From Alcanivorax sp. (GTDB lineage Bacteria > Pseudomonadota > Gammaproteobacteria > Pseudomonadales > Alcanivoracaceae), in assembly GCA_022449455.1 (NCBI GenBank), contig JAKUPL010000029.1, positions 1 through 52,698 on the forward strand: DNA of 52,698 bases, in the 5' to 3' direction. Both the position numbers and the translations under genes were made by a program. This document shows positions 16,352 through 25,627 of this stretch, in pieces. Every line of letters begins with the position of its first letter. The first letter of the stretch is position 1. Below the pieces are notes generated by a model, which saw only the letters and a list, made by a program, of their open reading frames with translations, did not search any database and was not told the DNA's origin.

Positions 16352-18184
16352 ATGAACAGCCAGCCGCTCCGGCCAGCCCTGTCCCGCGCCGCGCCTTTAT
16401 GGTCGCCGGTGCGTCTCGCCCTGTTACTCAACGTCAACGTGGCGGCGCTCAGCGACGGCACCGCCCAGGCGCTGCTGGAGGCGCTGGATCAGGTCGGCAA
16501 CGGCACGCCGCCGGAAGACACCGCTCTGGGTAACCCGGCGGTGACGCTGCTGCTGATCAACGAAGGCGCGGTGATCGGCGTGGTGCCGTTCGACGAAAAC
16601 GGCGACCGTAAACCCCTGGGCAGTGACGCCGACTATGACGGCATGGACGCGCTGGACATCGCTGGCGGCGATAAAGTGGGGGTGACCTGCGCGCTCTGCC
16701 ACGCCAAGACCGACGGCAGCGTGGTGCCCGCCGGCACGGTGGGGCCCGGTTCCGTGGGCGCGGAAACCGACGGCGTGATCGCCGGCGGCCTGGACGTGGG
16801 GGCAATCTTCGCCGCCGCCGATAACCCGCTGGCCTATCTGCCGCTGCTGCAGTTGCAGCTCGACGCCCTGGAAGGCGCCACCATCGGCAAGGGTGACTTC
16901 ACCGGTATCGCTTCCGGCGGCACCGTGGCGGACGCCACCGCCGCCGCGCGCACCTATCTGACCGGCACCTTCATGGACGGCGAGGAAGAGAAGCGCTACT
17001 ACGGCACCACTTCCTTCGACGCCACCCCGGACGGCATCGGCAACGCCACCTACTTTCCGCCGTTCTTCCGCACCGATCTGGCGGCACCCTGGGGCCACAG
17101 CGGCGCCTTCGCCGAACTGAATGACTTCAACAATCTGGTCTACACGGTGGCGTTGGATCCCACCAGTCTGCTCACGGCGGACGGGCGCGCCTTCCTGAAC
17201 GTGCTGGCCGGCCCGGTGGGCGATGAGATCGCCGACCGCTACGAGGCGGTGTTGCGCGACACCGGCGTGATTCCCGAGGGCATGGCGGTGGCCGACGTGC
17301 TGCCCTATGTGGACGTGGCCCGGGACGATCTGGCGCCGGGCAGCGCCGCCGGTCCGGTGGGCCGCCGGGTCAGCAATGCCCGCCTGGCGGACCTGGCCGC
17401 CTACACCGACCGGCTGGCGGCACCGCCGGCGCCGGAGGGCCTGGACGCGGCGCTGATCAGCCAGGGCGAGACCCTGTTCACCACCGCCCGTGCCGACGGC
17501 GGCGCCGGTTGCGCCGGCTGCCACACCGCCAACCCGAACCAGCCGGTGAAGGAGGTGATCATCCCCATCGCCACCCTGTATCCGGGCTACGGCATGCCGC
17601 CGGTGATTCTCGACCGCTCCGGCGCCGGCCTGACGCCGATCCAGAACAGCACCGCCGGCCCGGCGCCGTCCTACGACGACTCCGTGGTGGTGCTGGACGC
17701 CAGTGTGCGGGGTGAACAGCGTGGCGAGGCCAAGCCGTTAACGACAAGGGGCCTCCGAGGAGGCCCTGTCTTTTGTGGGCGGGTGCCGCTACGGATTATG
17801 TTCGGAGAACACCCGCACGCCCTGGTCTCCGTAGAGCAGTACCTGGTAGGCGTCGCGGCGGTCGCCCATTTCCATGCCCGGGGAGCCCACCGGCATGCCC
17901 GGCACGGTGAGGCCATGGGCGTCCGGGCGTTCCTCCAGCAGCCGCTTCACGTCCTCGGCGGGCACGTGGCCTTCGATGGCGTAGCCGTCGATAAAGGCGG
18001 TGTGGCAGGAGCCCATGCCCGGTTTCAGACCGGCTTTCTCCTTGATGGATTGCAGGTTCTGGGTCTCGTGCACCTTCACTTCGAAGCCGTTGTCGCGCAT
18101 GTGCTCGGCCCAGGCCGTGCAGCAGCCGCAGCTCGGCGATTTGTACATTTCCAGAGTGCCGGCGGCGGCCAGGGTGCTGGTTAG
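16352..18184 (+). pseudogene. di-haem c-type cytochrome gene with disrupted 3' end
   Basis: Residues 1 to about 462 resemble periplasmic di-haem cytochromes of the peroxidase-like group. There are two haem-binding sites, CALCH (about residue 114) and CAGCH (about 388), and an FFRTDLAAPWGHSGAF stretch. A good AAGGAGA site precedes the ATG, and a short hydrophobic signal is visible but lacks a clear cleavage or lipobox site. After GEQRGEAKPL (about 17738) the reading frame leaves the family. It runs through a rho-independent terminator and antisense through the DUF411 gene to a stop at 18184. Related proteins are expected to continue here with a conserved C-terminal haem-ligand segment. I infer a deletion just before the terminator and treat bases after about 17741 as non-genuine coding. 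Confidence 0.65.
17749..17775 (+). terminator. rho-independent terminator
   Basis: GGGCCTCC and GGAGGCCC form an 8-bp stem (17749-17756 and 17759-17766), followed by TGTCTTTT. It lies 8 bases after a TAA that is out of frame with the cytochrome. It terminates plus-strand transcription, and so marks the original end of the cytochrome transcription unit. Confidence 0.75.
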
Positions 18185-18217
18185 AAGCAGGCCGGCGGCG
18201 ATCATCAAACGGGTCAT
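17789..18217 (-). CDS. DUF411 family metal-binding periplasmic protein
   Basis: A 142-residue exported protein. The signal peptide (MTRLMIAAGLLLTSTLAAAG) is followed by the DUF411 domain, with the CGCC cluster in YKSPSCGCCTAWAEHM, MGSCHTAFIDGYAIEGHVPAEDV, and a methionine-rich PGMPVGSPGMEMG loop. This family is usually found with copper and silver resistance genes and is thought to bind copper. An AAAGGAGA site precedes the ATG at 18217. It is the last gene of a copper operon after copA and a cupredoxin-like protein. Confidence 0.88.
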   Translation of the reverse strand: MTRLMIAAGLLLTSTLAAAGTLEMYKSPSCGCCTAWAEHMRDNGFEVKVHETQNLQSIKEKAGLKPGMGSCHTAFIDGYAIEGHVPAEDVKRLLEERPDAHGLTVPGMPVGSPGMEMGDRRDAYQVLLYGDQGVRVFSEHNP

Positions 18218-18239
18218 GAGAATCTCCTTTTTTCTCTTT

Positions 18240-18273
18240 TCTAGTGAACGATCAGATCTAGTGAACAATCAGA
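18240..18273. repeat. 17-bp tandem duplication at the cupredoxin stop
   Basis: TCTAGTGAACGATCAGA and TCTAGTGAACAATCAGA stand head to tail with one difference, duplicating the codons for the C-terminal LIVH and the stop codon. The outer copy is now non-coding spacer before the DUF411 gene. It looks like a recent slippage event. Confidence 0.8.
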
Positions 18274-18620
18274 GTGCCCTGGTACATCTGCATCTGGCAG
18301 GTGAACCGGTAGGTGCCCGGCGTTTTCGGAGTCAGGGTGACGGTGGTCTTCTCGCCCACCGGCAGGGTCCGGCTGACGTCGAGCTTGTGAAACACCACCT
18401 GTTCGGCGCAGGGGCTCGGGTCGCGCCGGTCGAAGCGCAGCGTCAGGGTCTCGCCGGCGTCGGCTTCGATCACCGAAGGCTCGTACACGCCGTCCTCCAC
18501 CACGATGTCGATGGCGCCGCCGCTGGCCCGTTTCGCCGGGCGGCCCTTGGACGACAGCCAGAACCACCACACGATCAGGGCCATCAGCGCCAGGCCGGTC
18601 ACATTGATCAACAGGCTCAT
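18258..18620 (-). CDS. membrane-anchored cupredoxin-like protein
   Basis: A 120-residue protein with one N-terminal membrane helix ([20 protein letters not shown]) and a cupredoxin-fold domain (EfeO/plastocyanin-like). The domain has a cysteine in [10 protein letters not shown], a histidine in FHKLD, and the C-terminal CQMQMYQG loop, where Cys and Met residues could bind copper. It overlaps the end of copA by 4 bases (ATGA), implying translational coupling. The likely role is as a periplasmic copper acceptor or donor for the ATPase, which is inferred from position and residues. Its last codons and stop are duplicated immediately downstream (18240-18273). Confidence 0.8.
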   Translation of the reverse strand: MSLLINVTGLALMALIVWWFWLSSKGRPAKRASGGAIDIVVEDGVYEPSVIEADAGETLTLRFDRRDPSPCAEQVVFHKLDVSRTLPVGEKTTVTLTPKTPGTYRFTCQMQMYQGTLIVH

Positions 18621-21151
18621 GAATGATCTCCCGTTTGGGCGCGCGGCCCGTGATGACCGCGGGGTTTGAAGAAGCGCAGCCGGTTGGCGTTGCTGACCAC
18701 GGTCACCGAACTCAGCGACATGGCGGCGCCGGCGATCACCGGGCTGAGCAGCCAGCCGGTGAACGGGTAGAGCAGGCCGGCGGCCACCGGCACGCCCAGG
18801 CTGTTGTAGATAAAGGCGCCGAACAGGTTCTGTTTGATGTTGCGCAGGGTGGCCCGGGAAATGGCCATGGCATCGGCCACACCGTGCAGGGAACCGCTCA
18901 TCAACGTGATGGAGGCGGACTCGATGGCCACGTCGGTGCCGGTGCCGATGGCGAAGCCCACGTCCGCCTGGGCCAGGGCCGGGGCGTCGTTGATGCCGTC
19001 GCCGACCATGGCCACCTTGCGACCCTGATTCTGCAGCTTCTCCACCTCGCGGGCCTTGTCCTCGGGCAACACTTCGGCCAGCACCCGGTCGACGCCGGCC
19101 TGGCGGGCGATGGCGTCGGCGGTGGCCTGGATGTCGCCGGTGATCATCACCACCTGGATGTCCCGGTCGCGCAGCCGGGCGATGGCCTCGGCGGCGTCCG
19201 CCTTGATGCGGTCGGCCACGCCGAGCACGCCGATGACGGTGTCGTCGCGGGCCAGGAACAGGGGCGTGGCGGCCTCTTCGCTAAGCTGCCGGGCGGCATC
19301 CTCCAGACCCACGGCCAGCCCTTCCTGCTCCAGCCAGCGGCGGTTGCCCAGCCGCAGCAGGGTGCCATCCAGGCGGGCGCTGACGCCCTTGCCGTTGACG
19401 GCGCGGAAGTCGCTCACCGTCGCCGTCTTCAGGCCGCGTTGCTCGGCGGCGTCCAGGATCGCCCGCGCCAGCGGGTGCTCGGAGCCGGCCTCCAGGCTGG
19501 CGGCCAGCCGTAGCACGGTGTCTTGATCCTGGCCGTCGGCGGCGGTCACCCGGGTCACCGAGGGCCGGCCCTCGGTGATGGTGCCGGTCTTGTCGAGCAC
19601 CACCGTGTCCAGCTCGGCGGCGGTTTGCAGGGCGGCGTCCTGGCGGATCAGGATGCCGGATTCCGCCGCCTTGCCCACCGCCACCATCACCGACATGGGG
19701 GTGGCCAGGCCGAGGGCGCAGGGGCAGGCGATGATCAGCACCGTCACCGAGGCCACCACCATGTAGGCGGCCACCGGCTGCGGGCCGACGTTGTACCAGA
19801 TCAGCGCGGTGGCCACGGCGATCAGCAGAATGGTGGGCACGAACACGCCGGCCACGGTATCCGCCAGCCGGCCGATCGGCGGTTTGGCGCCCTGGGCTTT
19901 CTTGACCAGGTCGATGATGCGCGCCAGGGCGGTGTCGGCGCCTACCCGGGTGGCGCGGTACACCAGGGTGCCGCTGCCGTTCAGGGTGCCGGCGGCCACC
20001 GTATCGCCCGCGCTTTTCACCACCGGCATGGGCTCGCCGGTGAGCATGGATTCGTCCACCTCGCTGTCGCCCTCCAGCACCTCGCCGTCCACGGCGATGG
20101 TTTCACCGGGGCGCACGCGCAGGCGGTCGTCCACGCGGATCTCCTCCACCGGCACGTCGTTCTCGCCGTCGTCGTCCAGGCGGCGGGCGGTCTTGGCGCC
20201 CAGGTTGAGCAGCCTTTTCACGGCGGCGCCGGTCTTGCCCCGGGCGCGCAGCTCCAGAGCCAGACCCAGATTCACCAGGCCGATGATCATCGGGCTGGCC
20301 TCGAAGTAGACGTGCCGGGCCATCTCCGGTAGCAGGTTCGGAGCGATCACCACCAGGGTGGAATAGCCCCAGGCGGCGCCGGTGCCCACCGCGATCAGAG
20401 TGTCCATGTTGGCGTTGTGGTGGCGGAACGCCTTCCAGGCGCCAACGAAGAAATGTCGGCCGGGGAAGGCCAGCATCAGAAAGGTGATCACCGACACCGC
20501 GCCCCAGCCCCACTGGCTGGCGGTGCCGGCTTGCACGGTCATGGTGCCGCCGAACCAACCCCACAGCATGATCGGCAGGCCCACCGCCAGGGCCACGCTG
20601 GTCTGGCGCACCAGCTTGCGATACAGCTGACGTTCCTGTTGCTCGCGGTCGTCCTCGGCGCGCGCCGGGTCGCGCACCGGCGCGGCGTCGTAGCCGGCGT
20701 TCTGCACCGCCCGCACCAGATCGTCCGGGCGCGCGCTGCCGCGCACCCGGGCGGTGTGGTTGGCCAGATTCATGCTTGCCTCGCGCACGCCGGGCACACC
20801 GTGCAGGGCGCCCTCAATGGTGCGCACGCAGGACGCGCAGTGGGCGCCGGTTACCGACAGCGACAGGTCCTGGTCGTCGGGGCGGTCGGCGGTCGGCGGT
20901 GAATCCGGGGGCGGCGGTGAATCCGGGGGCGGCGGTGGCGCGTCCGGTTCGTCGTCCTCGGCGGCGTAACCGGCGTCCTCCAGGGCCGCGCGCAGGGCGC
21001 CCCGGTCGGCGTTGCCGTCCACGGTGACCGATTGTTGTTGCAGATCCACGTGCACCTCGCGTACCCCGGCGACGGCGCCCAGGGCCTTCTCGATGGTCTT
21101 AACGCAGTGCTGGCAGGTGGCGCCATGGATGGCAAGGGTTTGGCTGTTCAT
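18617..21151 (-). CDS. copA: copper-translocating P-type ATPase
   Basis: An 844-residue P1B-1 ATPase that exports Cu(I) from the cytoplasm. It has two N-terminal heavy-metal-associated domains with CxxC sites (GATCQHC about residue 12, GAHCASC about 108). These are joined by an unusual proline-rich linker built from a 6-residue repeat. The membrane CPC motif ([12 protein letters not shown]), phosphorylation site (DKTGTITEG), EHPLA motif and [10 protein letters not shown] are all present. The start at 21151 is supported by GGAG and by homology at [11 protein letters not shown] MerR/CueR-type promoter lies upstream, and the operon continues into the cupredoxin-like and DUF411 genes. Confidence 0.95.
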   Translation of the reverse strand: MNSQTLAIHGATCQHCVKTIEKALGAVAGVREVHVDLQQQSVTVDGNADRGALRAALEDAGYAAEDDEPDAPPPPPDSPPPPDSPPTADRPDDQDLSLSVTGAHCASCVRTIEGALHGVPGVREASMNLANHTARVRGSARPDDLVRAVQNAGYDAAPVRDPARAEDDREQQERQLYRKLVRQTSVALAVGLPIMLWGWFGGTMTVQAGTASQWGWGAVSVITFLMLAFPGRHFFVGAWKAFRHHNANMDTLIAVGTGAAWGYSTLVVIAPNLLPEMARHVYFEASPMIIGLVNLGLALELRARGKTGAAVKRLLNLGAKTARRLDDDGENDVPVEEIRVDDRLRVRPGETIAVDGEVLEGDSEVDESMLTGEPMPVVKSAGDTVAAGTLNGSGTLVYRATRVGADTALARIIDLVKKAQGAKPPIGRLADTVAGVFVPTILLIAVATALIWYNVGPQPVAAYMVVASVTVLIIACPCALGLATPMSVMVAVGKAAESGILIRQDAALQTAAELDTVVLDKTGTITEGRPSVTRVTAADGQDQDTVLRLAASLEAGSEHPLARAILDAAEQRGLKTATVSDFRAVNGKGVSARLDGTLLRLGNRRWLEQEGLAVGLEDAARQLSEEAATPLFLARDDTVIGVLGVADRIKADAAEAIARLRDRDIQVVMITGDIQATADAIARQAGVDRVLAEVLPEDKAREVEKLQNQGRKVAMVGDGINDAPALAQADVGFAIGTGTDVAIESASITLMSGSLHGVADAMAISRATLRNIKQNLFGAFIYNSLGVPVAAGLLYPFTGWLLSPVIAGAAMSLSSVTVVSNANRLRFFKPRGHHGPRAQTGDHS
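20895..20936. repeat. 18-bp tandem repeat encoding a proline linker in copA
   Basis: A unit containing GAATCCGGGGG recurs with 18-base period (20901 and 20919) and encodes PPPPDS twice, between the two metal-binding domains. Such a repeat can change copy number by slippage without breaking the frame. Confidence 0.7.
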
Positions 21152-21184
21152 GGTGGTCTCCAATGCTAGAAGCCCGGGACTGTC

Positions 21185-21216
21185 AGTATCCAACCTCCGG
21201 GTAACCCCCAGGTCAA
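21185..21216 (-). promoter_or_regulatory. MerR/CueR-type copper promoter of copA
   Basis: On the minus strand a TTGACC -35 box (21211-21216) and a GGATAC/GATACT -10 region (21185-21191) are separated by 19-20 bases, longer than normal. The spacer holds the dyad ACCT-NN-GGGTNACCC-NN-AGGT (21193-21213). Long spacers filled by such a dyad are the signature of CueR/MerR-activated promoters. The cognate regulator is not in this window. Confidence 0.75.
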
Positions 21217-21362
21217 CAATGCGCCCTGTCGTGAAGGGCATATGACAATGAAAACTTTTATAAAAGCGCGGTGTTTTCGCGATCTGGTGACTGGCGCGGC
21301 CACCGACGCCCATGGAAGATGAGCCTCGTTCGACAGGCGCCAACTTAAGCGAGGACATGGAC

Positions 21363-21959
21363 ATGTTGAAGAAAACCCTGATCGCTTCCGCGATTGCCGC
21401 CGGCACCCTGGCCAGCCTGGGCGCCCAAGCGCAAAGCACCACCCCGGTACGGGACAATGGTTTTTCCTACACCTACGGTCAGTTCGGTTATGACCGCTGG
21501 GATTATGACAACGGCCCGGACGTGGACGTGCTGACCGGCGAGGGCGCCTTCGCCCTGGACGAGCATCTGTTTCTGCGTGGCGGCCTGAGCTTCTACGACG
21601 GCGACTACGACAGCCCGGGCAGCGACGACGTGGACGGCAACCGTGTCTACGTGGGCGCCGGTTTCCACACCCCGCTGCAGCGCGGCCTGGATCTGGTGGG
21701 TACCGCGGACGTGATCCGCGACGACAACGATTTCAACGATGAGGAATGGGGCTACGCGCTGCGCGCCGGCCTGCGTCATCAAACCACCGATATGCTGCAG
21801 CTGTCCGGTGGTGCCATCTACGAAGACATCTACGATGGCAACTTCGGCGTCTATGGCCAGGGTCTGGTGGAACTGAACCGGGCCTGGGACGTGGGCGCCC
21901 GGGTGAGCTTCACCGACGATTCCGACAACATCGGTCTGTTCGGTCGCTACAACTTCTGA
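21363..21959 (+). CDS. small outer-membrane beta-barrel protein
   Basis: A 198-residue exported protein with signal peptide [24 protein letters not shown] and alternating-residue strands rich in aromatic and acidic residues, ending in LFGRYNF. A C-terminal phenylalanine is the usual outer-membrane assembly signal. The size fits an 8-stranded barrel of the OmpA/OmpX class. I chose the ATG at 21363 because GAGGA lies 7 bases upstream. An ATG at 21357 is too close to it. The CTTTTATAAAAG palindrome about 100 bases upstream may be regulatory. A strong terminator follows. Function unknown. Confidence 0.82.
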   Translation: MLKKTLIASAIAAGTLASLGAQAQSTTPVRDNGFSYTYGQFGYDRWDYDNGPDVDVLTGEGAFALDEHLFLRGGLSFYDGDYDSPGSDDVDGNRVYVGAGFHTPLQRGLDLVGTADVIRDDNDFNDEEWGYALRAGLRHQTTDMLQLSGGAIYEDIYDGNFGVYGQGLVELNRAWDVGARVSFTDDSDNIGLFGRYNF

Positions 21960-21988
21960 CGACCGACGCGAACCCGAATCCCTCCCCC

Positions 21989-22020
21989 GCCGGCGAGGCT
22001 CAGGCCCGCCGGCTTTTTTT
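21989..22020 (+). terminator. rho-independent terminator after the outer-membrane protein gene
   Basis: GCCGGCG (from 21989) pairs with CGCCGGC (to 22013), followed by a run of seven T. It lies 30 bases after the stop codon, just before the converging LysR gene end. Confidence 0.85.
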
Positions 22021-22022
22021 GT

Positions 22023-22931
22023 TCATCGCCCCGCTTCGGCGGTCTGGAAACGGCGGGCTTCTTCCACCAGCCACTCCTGGAAGCGCGCCACGGTCTCGTT
22101 GCCGCGCTGGCTGTCCGGCACCACGAACTGATAGGCGTCGGTGCTGCGGAAGCTGTGCCGGAACGGAATCACCAGCTGCCCGCTGTCCAGCTCGCGGGTG
22201 ATCAGGAATGGCGGAATCAGCGCCACCCCCAGCTTCTGAATGGCCGCCTCGGCGAGCATGGTGAACAGCTCGTAGCGGGGCCCGGCCATGTCGCGCTCCA
22301 CCTTCAGGCCCAGGGAATCGAACCAGGCCCGCCACATATAGGGCCGGGTGGTCTGCTGCAGCAGCGGCAGGCGGGCGATGGCCTCGCCGTCCAGGGCGCC
22401 GTCGCCGGCCAGATCCGGGTGGCACACCGGCACCGGCTCCTCGTGCATCAGCGCCGTGGCGGTGGTGCCCGGCCACTGGCCGTCGCCGAAGTAGATGGCG
22501 GCGTCGAAGCGGGTGTCGGCGAACAGGAACGGGCGGGTGCGGTTGGTCAGGTTCACGGTCACGTCCGGATTTTGCTCGCGGAACGAGGCCAGCCGGGGCA
22601 ACAGCCAGCGGGTGCCGAAGGTGGGCACCAGGGCCAGTTCCAAAATGTTATTCGTGCCGTGTTTGCCCATGGCGGCCAGGGTGTCCCGTTCCAGTTCGTT
22701 GAGGCGGGCGCTGACCTGGCGACTGTAGTGCTGGCCGGCGGGGGTCAGCTGCACGCCCTGGCGGCCACGGCGAAACAGCTTCACGCCCAGGAATTCCTCC
22801 AGGCCGCCGATCTGACGGCAAATCGCGCTCTGTGTGAGGGAAAGTTCCTCGGCGGCCTTGGTGAAGCTCTGGTGGCGGGCGGCGGCCTCGAAGCCCACCA
22901 GGGCGGTGGTGCTGGGAATGTTGCGGCGCAT
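22023..22931 (-). CDS. LysR family regulator of glutarate catabolism (GcdR-like)
   Basis: A 302-residue LysR-type regulator. Its winged helix opens at STTALVGFEAAARHQSFTKAAEELSLTQSAICRQIGGLE, and its effector domain has the usual LALVPTFGTRWLLPRL start. GGAG precedes the ATG at 22931. The upstream open frame has no comparable site. It is divergent from gcdH and the CoA-transferase gene. That is the arrangement known for GcdR, the glutarate-pathway activator of pseudomonads, and the assignment rests on this context. Confidence 0.9.
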   Translation of the reverse strand: MRRNIPSTTALVGFEAAARHQSFTKAAEELSLTQSAICRQIGGLEEFLGVKLFRRGRQGVQLTPAGQHYSRQVSARLNELERDTLAAMGKHGTNNILELALVPTFGTRWLLPRLASFREQNPDVTVNLTNRTRPFLFADTRFDAAIYFGDGQWPGTTATALMHEEPVPVCHPDLAGDGALDGEAIARLPLLQQTTRPYMWRAWFDSLGLKVERDMAGPRYELFTMLAEAAIQKLGVALIPPFLITRELDSGQLVIPFRHSFRSTDAYQFVVPDSQRGNETVARFQEWLVEEARRFQTAEAGR

Positions 22932-23011
22932 GGTGTCTCCGGGGCGGGTTCTTGAAGTGAGGAAAAAGCACAATGGGGTGAATATTAATCGCTTGCGGAG
23001 AGGGATAACAG

Positions 23012-23026
23012 GTCCATAGGATGGAC
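23012..23026. promoter_or_regulatory. inverted repeat in the gcdH upstream region
   Basis: GTCCA-N5-TGGAC is a perfect inverted repeat 63 bases upstream of the gcdH start, within the 157-base divergent region. It is a candidate regulator-binding site. I could not identify a clear T-N11-A LysR box with confidence. Confidence 0.4.
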
Positions 23027-23088
23027 GCCCTTTACGGGTCCCGCCCTCGCCGCGGCGCTCTATATCAACAAATGCATAGGTGGACATC

Positions 23089-24273
23089 ATGGCGAATCAG
23101 GCTTCGTTCAACTGGGAAAGCCCCCTGCTGCTCGATCAGCAGCTCACCGAAGACGAACGCATGGTGGCGGACTCCGCCCGCCAATACTGCCAGGACAAAC
23201 TGGCGCCCCGCGTGCTGGAGGCCTTCCGCAACGAGAAGACCGACCCGGCCATCTTCCGCGAGATGGGTGAGCTGGGCCTGCTCGGCGCCACCATTCCGGA
23301 AGCCTACGGCGGCGCCGGCCTGAACTACGTGTGCTATGGCCTGATCGCCCGCGAGGTGGAGCGCGTGGATTCCGGTTACCGGTCCATGATGAGCGTGCAG
23401 TCCTCCCTGGTGATGGTGCCGATCAACGAATTCGGTTCCGAAGAGCAGAAACAGAAGTACCTGCCCAAGCTGGCCAGCGGCGAGTGGATCGGCTGTTTCG
23501 GCCTGACCGAGCCGGACCACGGCTCCGACCCGGGCAGCATGGCCACCCGCGCCAAGAAAGTGGACGGCGGCTACCGTCTGACCGGCGCCAAGATGTGGAT
23601 CACCAACAGCCCGATCGCCGACGTGTTCGTGGTCTGGGGCAAAACCGAGGACGGCAAAATCCGCGGCTTTATCCTGGAGAAAGGTTGGGAAGGTCTGTCC
23701 GCGCCGGCCATCCACGGCAAGGTCGGCCTGCGTGCCTCCATCACCGGTGAGATCGTGATGGACAACGTGTTCGTGCCGGAAGAAAACATGTTCCCGGAAG
23801 TGACCGGCCTGCGCGGTCCGTTCACCTGCCTGAACTCCGCCCGCTACGGCATCGCCTGGGGCGCCCTGGGTGCCGCCGAGGACTGCTGGTTCAAGGCTCG
23901 CCAGTACACCCTGGACCGCAAGCAGTTCGGCCGCCCGCTGGCCGCCAACCAGCTGATCCAGAAGAAGCTGGCCGACATGCAGACCGAGATCACCCTGGGC
24001 CTGCAAGGCTGCCTGCGCCTGGGCCGCATGAAGGACGAAGGCACCGCGGCGGTGGAGATCACCTCCATCATGAAGCGCAACTCCTGCGGCAAGTCCCTGG
24101 ACATCGCGCGCCTGGCCCGCGACATGATGGGCGGCAACGGCATCTCCGATGAATTCGGTGTGGCCCGCCATCTGGTGAACCTGGAAGTGGTCAACACCTA
24201 CGAAGGCACCCACGACGTGCACGCGCTGATCCTGGGCCGCGCCCAGACCGGCCTGCAAGCGTTCGCCAACTAA
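23089..24273 (+). CDS. gcdH: glutaryl-CoA dehydrogenase
   Basis: A 394-residue FAD-dependent acyl-CoA dehydrogenase that oxidises and decarboxylates glutaryl-CoA to crotonyl-CoA in lysine, tryptophan and glutarate breakdown. Recognisable parts are the [18 protein letters not shown]/substrate loop, [16 protein letters not shown], and the C-terminal [23 protein letters not shown] with the catalytic glutamate in TYEGTHD. AGGTGG precedes the ATG at 23089, and a GTG at 23080 is an unlikely alternative. The next gene, a CoA-transferase, follows after 18 bases and can supply its substrate. Confidence 0.95.
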   Translation: MANQASFNWESPLLLDQQLTEDERMVADSARQYCQDKLAPRVLEAFRNEKTDPAIFREMGELGLLGATIPEAYGGAGLNYVCYGLIAREVERVDSGYRSMMSVQSSLVMVPINEFGSEEQKQKYLPKLASGEWIGCFGLTEPDHGSDPGSMATRAKKVDGGYRLTGAKMWITNSPIADVFVVWGKTEDGKIRGFILEKGWEGLSAPAIHGKVGLRASITGEIVMDNVFVPEENMFPEVTGLRGPFTCLNSARYGIAWGALGAAEDCWFKARQYTLDRKQFGRPLAANQLIQKKLADMQTEITLGLQGCLRLGRMKDEGTAAVEITSIMKRNSCGKSLDIARLARDMMGGNGISDEFGVARHLVNLEVVNTYEGTHDVHALILGRAQTGLQAFAN

Positions 24274-24291
24274 GCGCTTCGGAGAAGTTTG

Positions 24292-25518
24292 ATGTCCGGA
24301 GCACTGTCCCACCTGCGCGTGCTGGATCTGTCCCGCGTTCTGGCCGGCCCCTGGGCCGGTCAGATCCTGGGCGACCTGGGCGCCCGGGTGATCAAGGTGG
24401 AACGGCCCGGTCGCGGGGACGACACCCGTGGCTGGGGCCCGCCCTACCTGAAGGATGGCGACGGCGGTGACACCGACCAGGCCGCCTATTACCTGAGCGC
24501 CAACCGCAACAAGGAATCCGTGGCCATCGACATCACCCGGCCGGAAGGCCAGGCGCTGGTGCGCAAGCTGGCGGCGGAATGCGACGTGGTGCTGGAGAAC
24601 TTCAAGGTCGGCGGACTCAAGCGCTACGGGCTGGACTACGACAGCCTGAAGGCGGTGAACCCGAAGCTGATTTACTGCTCGATCACCGGCTTCGGCCAGG
24701 ACGGCCCCTACGCCAGCCGCGCCGGCTACGATTTCATGATCCAGGCGCTGGGCGGGCTGATGAGCCTGACCGGTCGTCCGGAAGGCGAGGCCGGCGCCGG
24801 GCCGATGAAAGTGGGCGTGGCGCTCACCGACATCACCACCGGCCTGTACGCCACCATCGCGGTGCTGGCGGCCCTGACCCATCGGGATCGCACCGGCGAA
24901 GGGCAGCACCTGGACATGGCGCTGTTCGACGTGCAGGTGGCCTGCCTGGCCAACCAGGCGATGAATTTCCTGACCACCGGCGACTCACCGCGGCGCGCCG
25001 GCAACGCGCACCCGAACATCGTGCCGTACCAGGATTTTCCCACCGCCGACGGTGACCTGATCCTGACCGTGGGCAACGACGACCAGTTCGCCCGCTTCTG
25101 CCAGGTGGCCGGTCACCCGGAATGGGCCGAGGACCCGCGCTTCGCCACCAACCGGTCGCGGGTGGAGCATCGCGAGGTGCTGGTGCCGCTGTTGCGCCAG
25201 ACCACGGTGATGAAGACCACCCGGGAATGGCTCGACGCCCTGGAGGAAGTGGGCGTGCCCTGCGGGCCGGTGAACACGCTGGAACAGGTGTTCGAGGATC
25301 CCCAGGCCCGCGCCCGTGGTCTGCGCCGCGAGATGGCGCACCCGGCCGCCGGCACCGTGCCCACCGTGGCCAGCCCGCTGCGGCTGTCCGCCACGCCGGC
25401 CCAGTATCGCCGTCCGCCGCCGTTGCTCGGCGAGCACACCCGCGAGGTGCTGGGTGATTTGCTGGGCATTGATGAGGCGGGGCTGGAAACCCTGTTCGCC
25501 GAGGGCGTGGTCGCCTGA
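24292..25518 (+). CDS. class III CoA-transferase (glutarate CoA-transferase-like)
   Basis: A 408-residue family III (CaiB/BaiF) CoA-transferase. It starts LSHLRVLDLSRVLAGPWAGQILGDLGARVIKVE, with the catalytic aspartate expected in the GHLDMALFDVQ-type segment (GEGQHLDMALFDVQVACL). A GGAGAAG site precedes the ATG at 24292. Coupling to gcdH and a GcdR-like regulator points to activation of glutarate using succinyl-CoA, as in SUGCT/GcoT. A terminator follows. Confidence 0.92.
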   Translation: MSGALSHLRVLDLSRVLAGPWAGQILGDLGARVIKVERPGRGDDTRGWGPPYLKDGDGGDTDQAAYYLSANRNKESVAIDITRPEGQALVRKLAAECDVVLENFKVGGLKRYGLDYDSLKAVNPKLIYCSITGFGQDGPYASRAGYDFMIQALGGLMSLTGRPEGEAGAGPMKVGVALTDITTGLYATIAVLAALTHRDRTGEGQHLDMALFDVQVACLANQAMNFLTTGDSPRRAGNAHPNIVPYQDFPTADGDLILTVGNDDQFARFCQVAGHPEWAEDPRFATNRSRVEHREVLVPLLRQTTVMKTTREWLDALEEVGVPCGPVNTLEQVFEDPQARARGLRREMAHPAAGTVPTVASPLRLSATPAQYRRPPPLLGEHTREVLGDLLGIDEAGLETLFAEGVVA

Positions 25519-25582
25519 GGCAGAATCCGCGCGGCCTTCGATCTCGGGCCGCGCTGCGCTGACAGAGAGATCTGCCTTGACT

Positions 25583-25616
25583 GGCCGCTCCGTTCCCTCG
25601 GAGTGGCCTTTTTTTT
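25583..25616 (+). terminator. rho-independent terminator after the gcdH operon
   Basis: GGCCGCTCCG and CGGAGTGGCC form a 10-bp stem with one mismatch around a short loop, followed by eight T. It ends 12 bases before the converging TetR gene stop. Confidence 0.88.
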
Positions 25617-25627
25617 GGCGAGAATGT

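Noticed and set aside
20895-20936. Short tandem repeats suggestive of a CRISPR-like or intergenic array
   Set aside because: They lie in frame within copA and encode a proline linker. There are no spacers.
21152-21457. N-terminal extension of CopA
   Set aside because: The upstream codons run across the CueR-type promoter, and the protein has its natural start with a ribosome-binding site at 21151.
23065-24909. A 614-codon minus-strand frame opposite gcdH and the CoA-transferase gene
   Set aside because: It is antisense to two clear enzymes, with histidine/glycine-rich composition and no domain.
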